Shown piece after piece: positions 7,018 through 7,600 of a DNA stretch of 7,600 bases. A model generated the notes under the pieces. That model worked only from the letters and a program-made list of their open reading frames with translations. It made no database searches and was not told the origin of the DNA. Numbering within the stretch: position 1 is the first letter of the stretch; the number at the start of each line of letters is the position of its first letter. The position numbers and the translations under genes were made by a program. The DNA is from JBCBSS01 sp039819065 (GTDB lineage Bacteria; Bacteroidota; Bacteroidia; Cytophagales; Cyclobacteriaceae). The stretch covers positions 1 to 7,600 of the forward strand of contig JBCBSS010000225.1 in NCBI GenBank assembly GCA_039819065.1, read 5' to 3'.

Positions 7018-7020
7018 AAC

Positions 7021-7161
7021 ACCATCTTAGCATTTTCAATACGGCCAGAAGTTCCCACTGAATCATCTAGTTTAATCTCAAATTATAGCAAAACAAGATT
7101 GATTATTGCTAAGGAATTTGGCATATTTCCTGATGAAACAAGGTTTATTGTTTCTTTGTGA
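7021..7161 (+). other. Open coding-like stretch before the TIR gene, possible gene remnant
   Basis: Frame 1 is open from inside the hairpin region to a TGA at 7159-7161, 13 bases before the TIR start. The part after the hairpins would read RPEVPTESSSLISNYSKTRL and on to a terminal FIVSL. It has a protein-like mix of residues, but there is no ATG in the frame and its only possible beginning runs through the palindromes. It could be the tail of a gene cut by repeat insertion, or chance. I do not call it a gene. Confidence 0.15.
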
Positions 7162-7174
7162 GAGACAGCCCTGA

Positions 7175-7570
7175 ATGAGTCAAACAGCTACATACGATAC
7201 TTTTCTGAGCCATTCCCACGAGGATGCTGAATTAGTTGAACTTATAGCACATAAGCTTGAAGAGGAGCATGCTCTAAGAGTCTGGTTGGATAAATGGATA
7301 CTTATTCCAGGAGAAACACTTCGGCAAGAACTATCTAAAGGCCTAGATAATTCGAAAACTTGCGTGGTAATTATTGGAAATGATACCCAAAAAGGTTGGT
7401 TCGAGGAAGAAATCAATAAGGCGATAGATAAACAAACCAGAGACAAATCTTTCAGAGTTATACCTGTTTTATTGCCAAATGCCAATCCAAGGTTTGTTCA
7501 AGACTTTCTAGAAAATCGTAGGTATGTGAGATTTTTTGAAAAAATTGTAGAGTTGATTGACTTGTTTTAA
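7175..7570 (+). CDS. Small stand-alone TIR-domain protein
   Basis: All 131 residues are a single TIR domain. Visible landmarks are the first strand and box 1, YDTFLSHSHED (7-17); the BB-loop region LRVWLDKWILIPGE (34-47); KTCVVIIG (61-68); W75 with E79 in WFEEEI, the position expected for the catalytic glutamate of NAD-cleaving TIR domains; and IPVLLP (96-101). The last segment after FLENRRYVRFF is shorter than in many relatives. Bacterial TIR domains commonly hydrolyse or cyclise NAD and often act in anti-phage systems such as Thoeris, CBASS or short-Argonaute loci; a role here is inference. No effector or sensor domain is fused and no partner is visible in the window. The DNA is more AT-rich than the rhamnose operon, and a repeat-dense stretch lies upstream, suggesting an accessory or acquired gene. 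Only 30 bases follow the stop. Confidence 0.85.
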   Translation: MSQTATYDTFLSHSHEDAELVELIAHKLEEEHALRVWLDKWILIPGETLRQELSKGLDNSKTCVVIIGNDTQKGWFEEEINKAIDKQTRDKSFRVIPVLLPNANPRFVQDFLENRRYVRFFEKIVELIDLF

Positions 7571-7600
7571 ATCTTTCTTTAGGCTTAATGTGCTATTGTT

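Noticed and set aside
7081..7112. Inverted pair AGCAA/TTGCT before the TIR gene as an operator
   Set aside because: Five-base arms in AT-rich DNA are expected by chance, and no promoter element lies alongside.
6958..7161. 67-codon gene starting with TTG
   Set aside because: Its first half is a translation of two palindromic repeats, and there is no ATG in the frame. Only the later part is noted as a possible remnant.

Overview
The window looks like chromosomal DNA of a Bacteroidota bacterium, probably an environmental Cytophagales- or Flavobacteriia-like organism. The evidence is the protein families and gene order (GntR/LacI-type regulator, fused rhamnulose-phosphate aldolase/dehydrogenase, RhaI-type isomerase, FGGY kinase), the lack of clear Shine-Dalgarno sequences, and a TAnnTTTG-type -7 box before the first catabolic gene. 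The genus cannot be fixed from the sequence.

Layout. Positions 1-645 hold no gene; they carry at least four decayed, related repeat copies with GATG-rich tails. A regulator gene (646-1689, minus strand) is divergent from three plus-strand genes with short gaps (28 and 12 bases): rhaEW (1868-3973), rhaI (4002-5282) and a rhamnulokinase-like kinase (5295-6662). The 178-base divergent region holds a near-perfect palindrome that is a good operator candidate, plus a -7 box. Positions 6663-7174 form a second gene-poor stretch packed with different short inverted repeats (REP-like elements). The last gene (7175-7570) encodes a small stand-alone TIR-domain protein; only 30 bases follow it.

How the genes work together. 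RhaI converts L-rhamnose to L-rhamnulose, the kinase phosphorylates it at C1, and the N-terminal half of RhaEW splits rhamnulose-1-phosphate into dihydroxyacetone phosphate and L-lactaldehyde. The C-terminal half of RhaEW oxidises the lactaldehyde to L-lactate. The divergent regulator probably senses a pathway sugar. No transporter, mutarotase or rhamnosidase lies in the window. The TIR protein is unrelated to the sugar pathway and may belong to an anti-phage or other NAD-linked system whose partners would lie beyond position 7600.

The core of the window is a known kind of catabolic operon. The less explained parts are the two repeat-rich intergenic stretches, the operator candidate and the isolated TIR gene. 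I found no convincing new multi-gene system.
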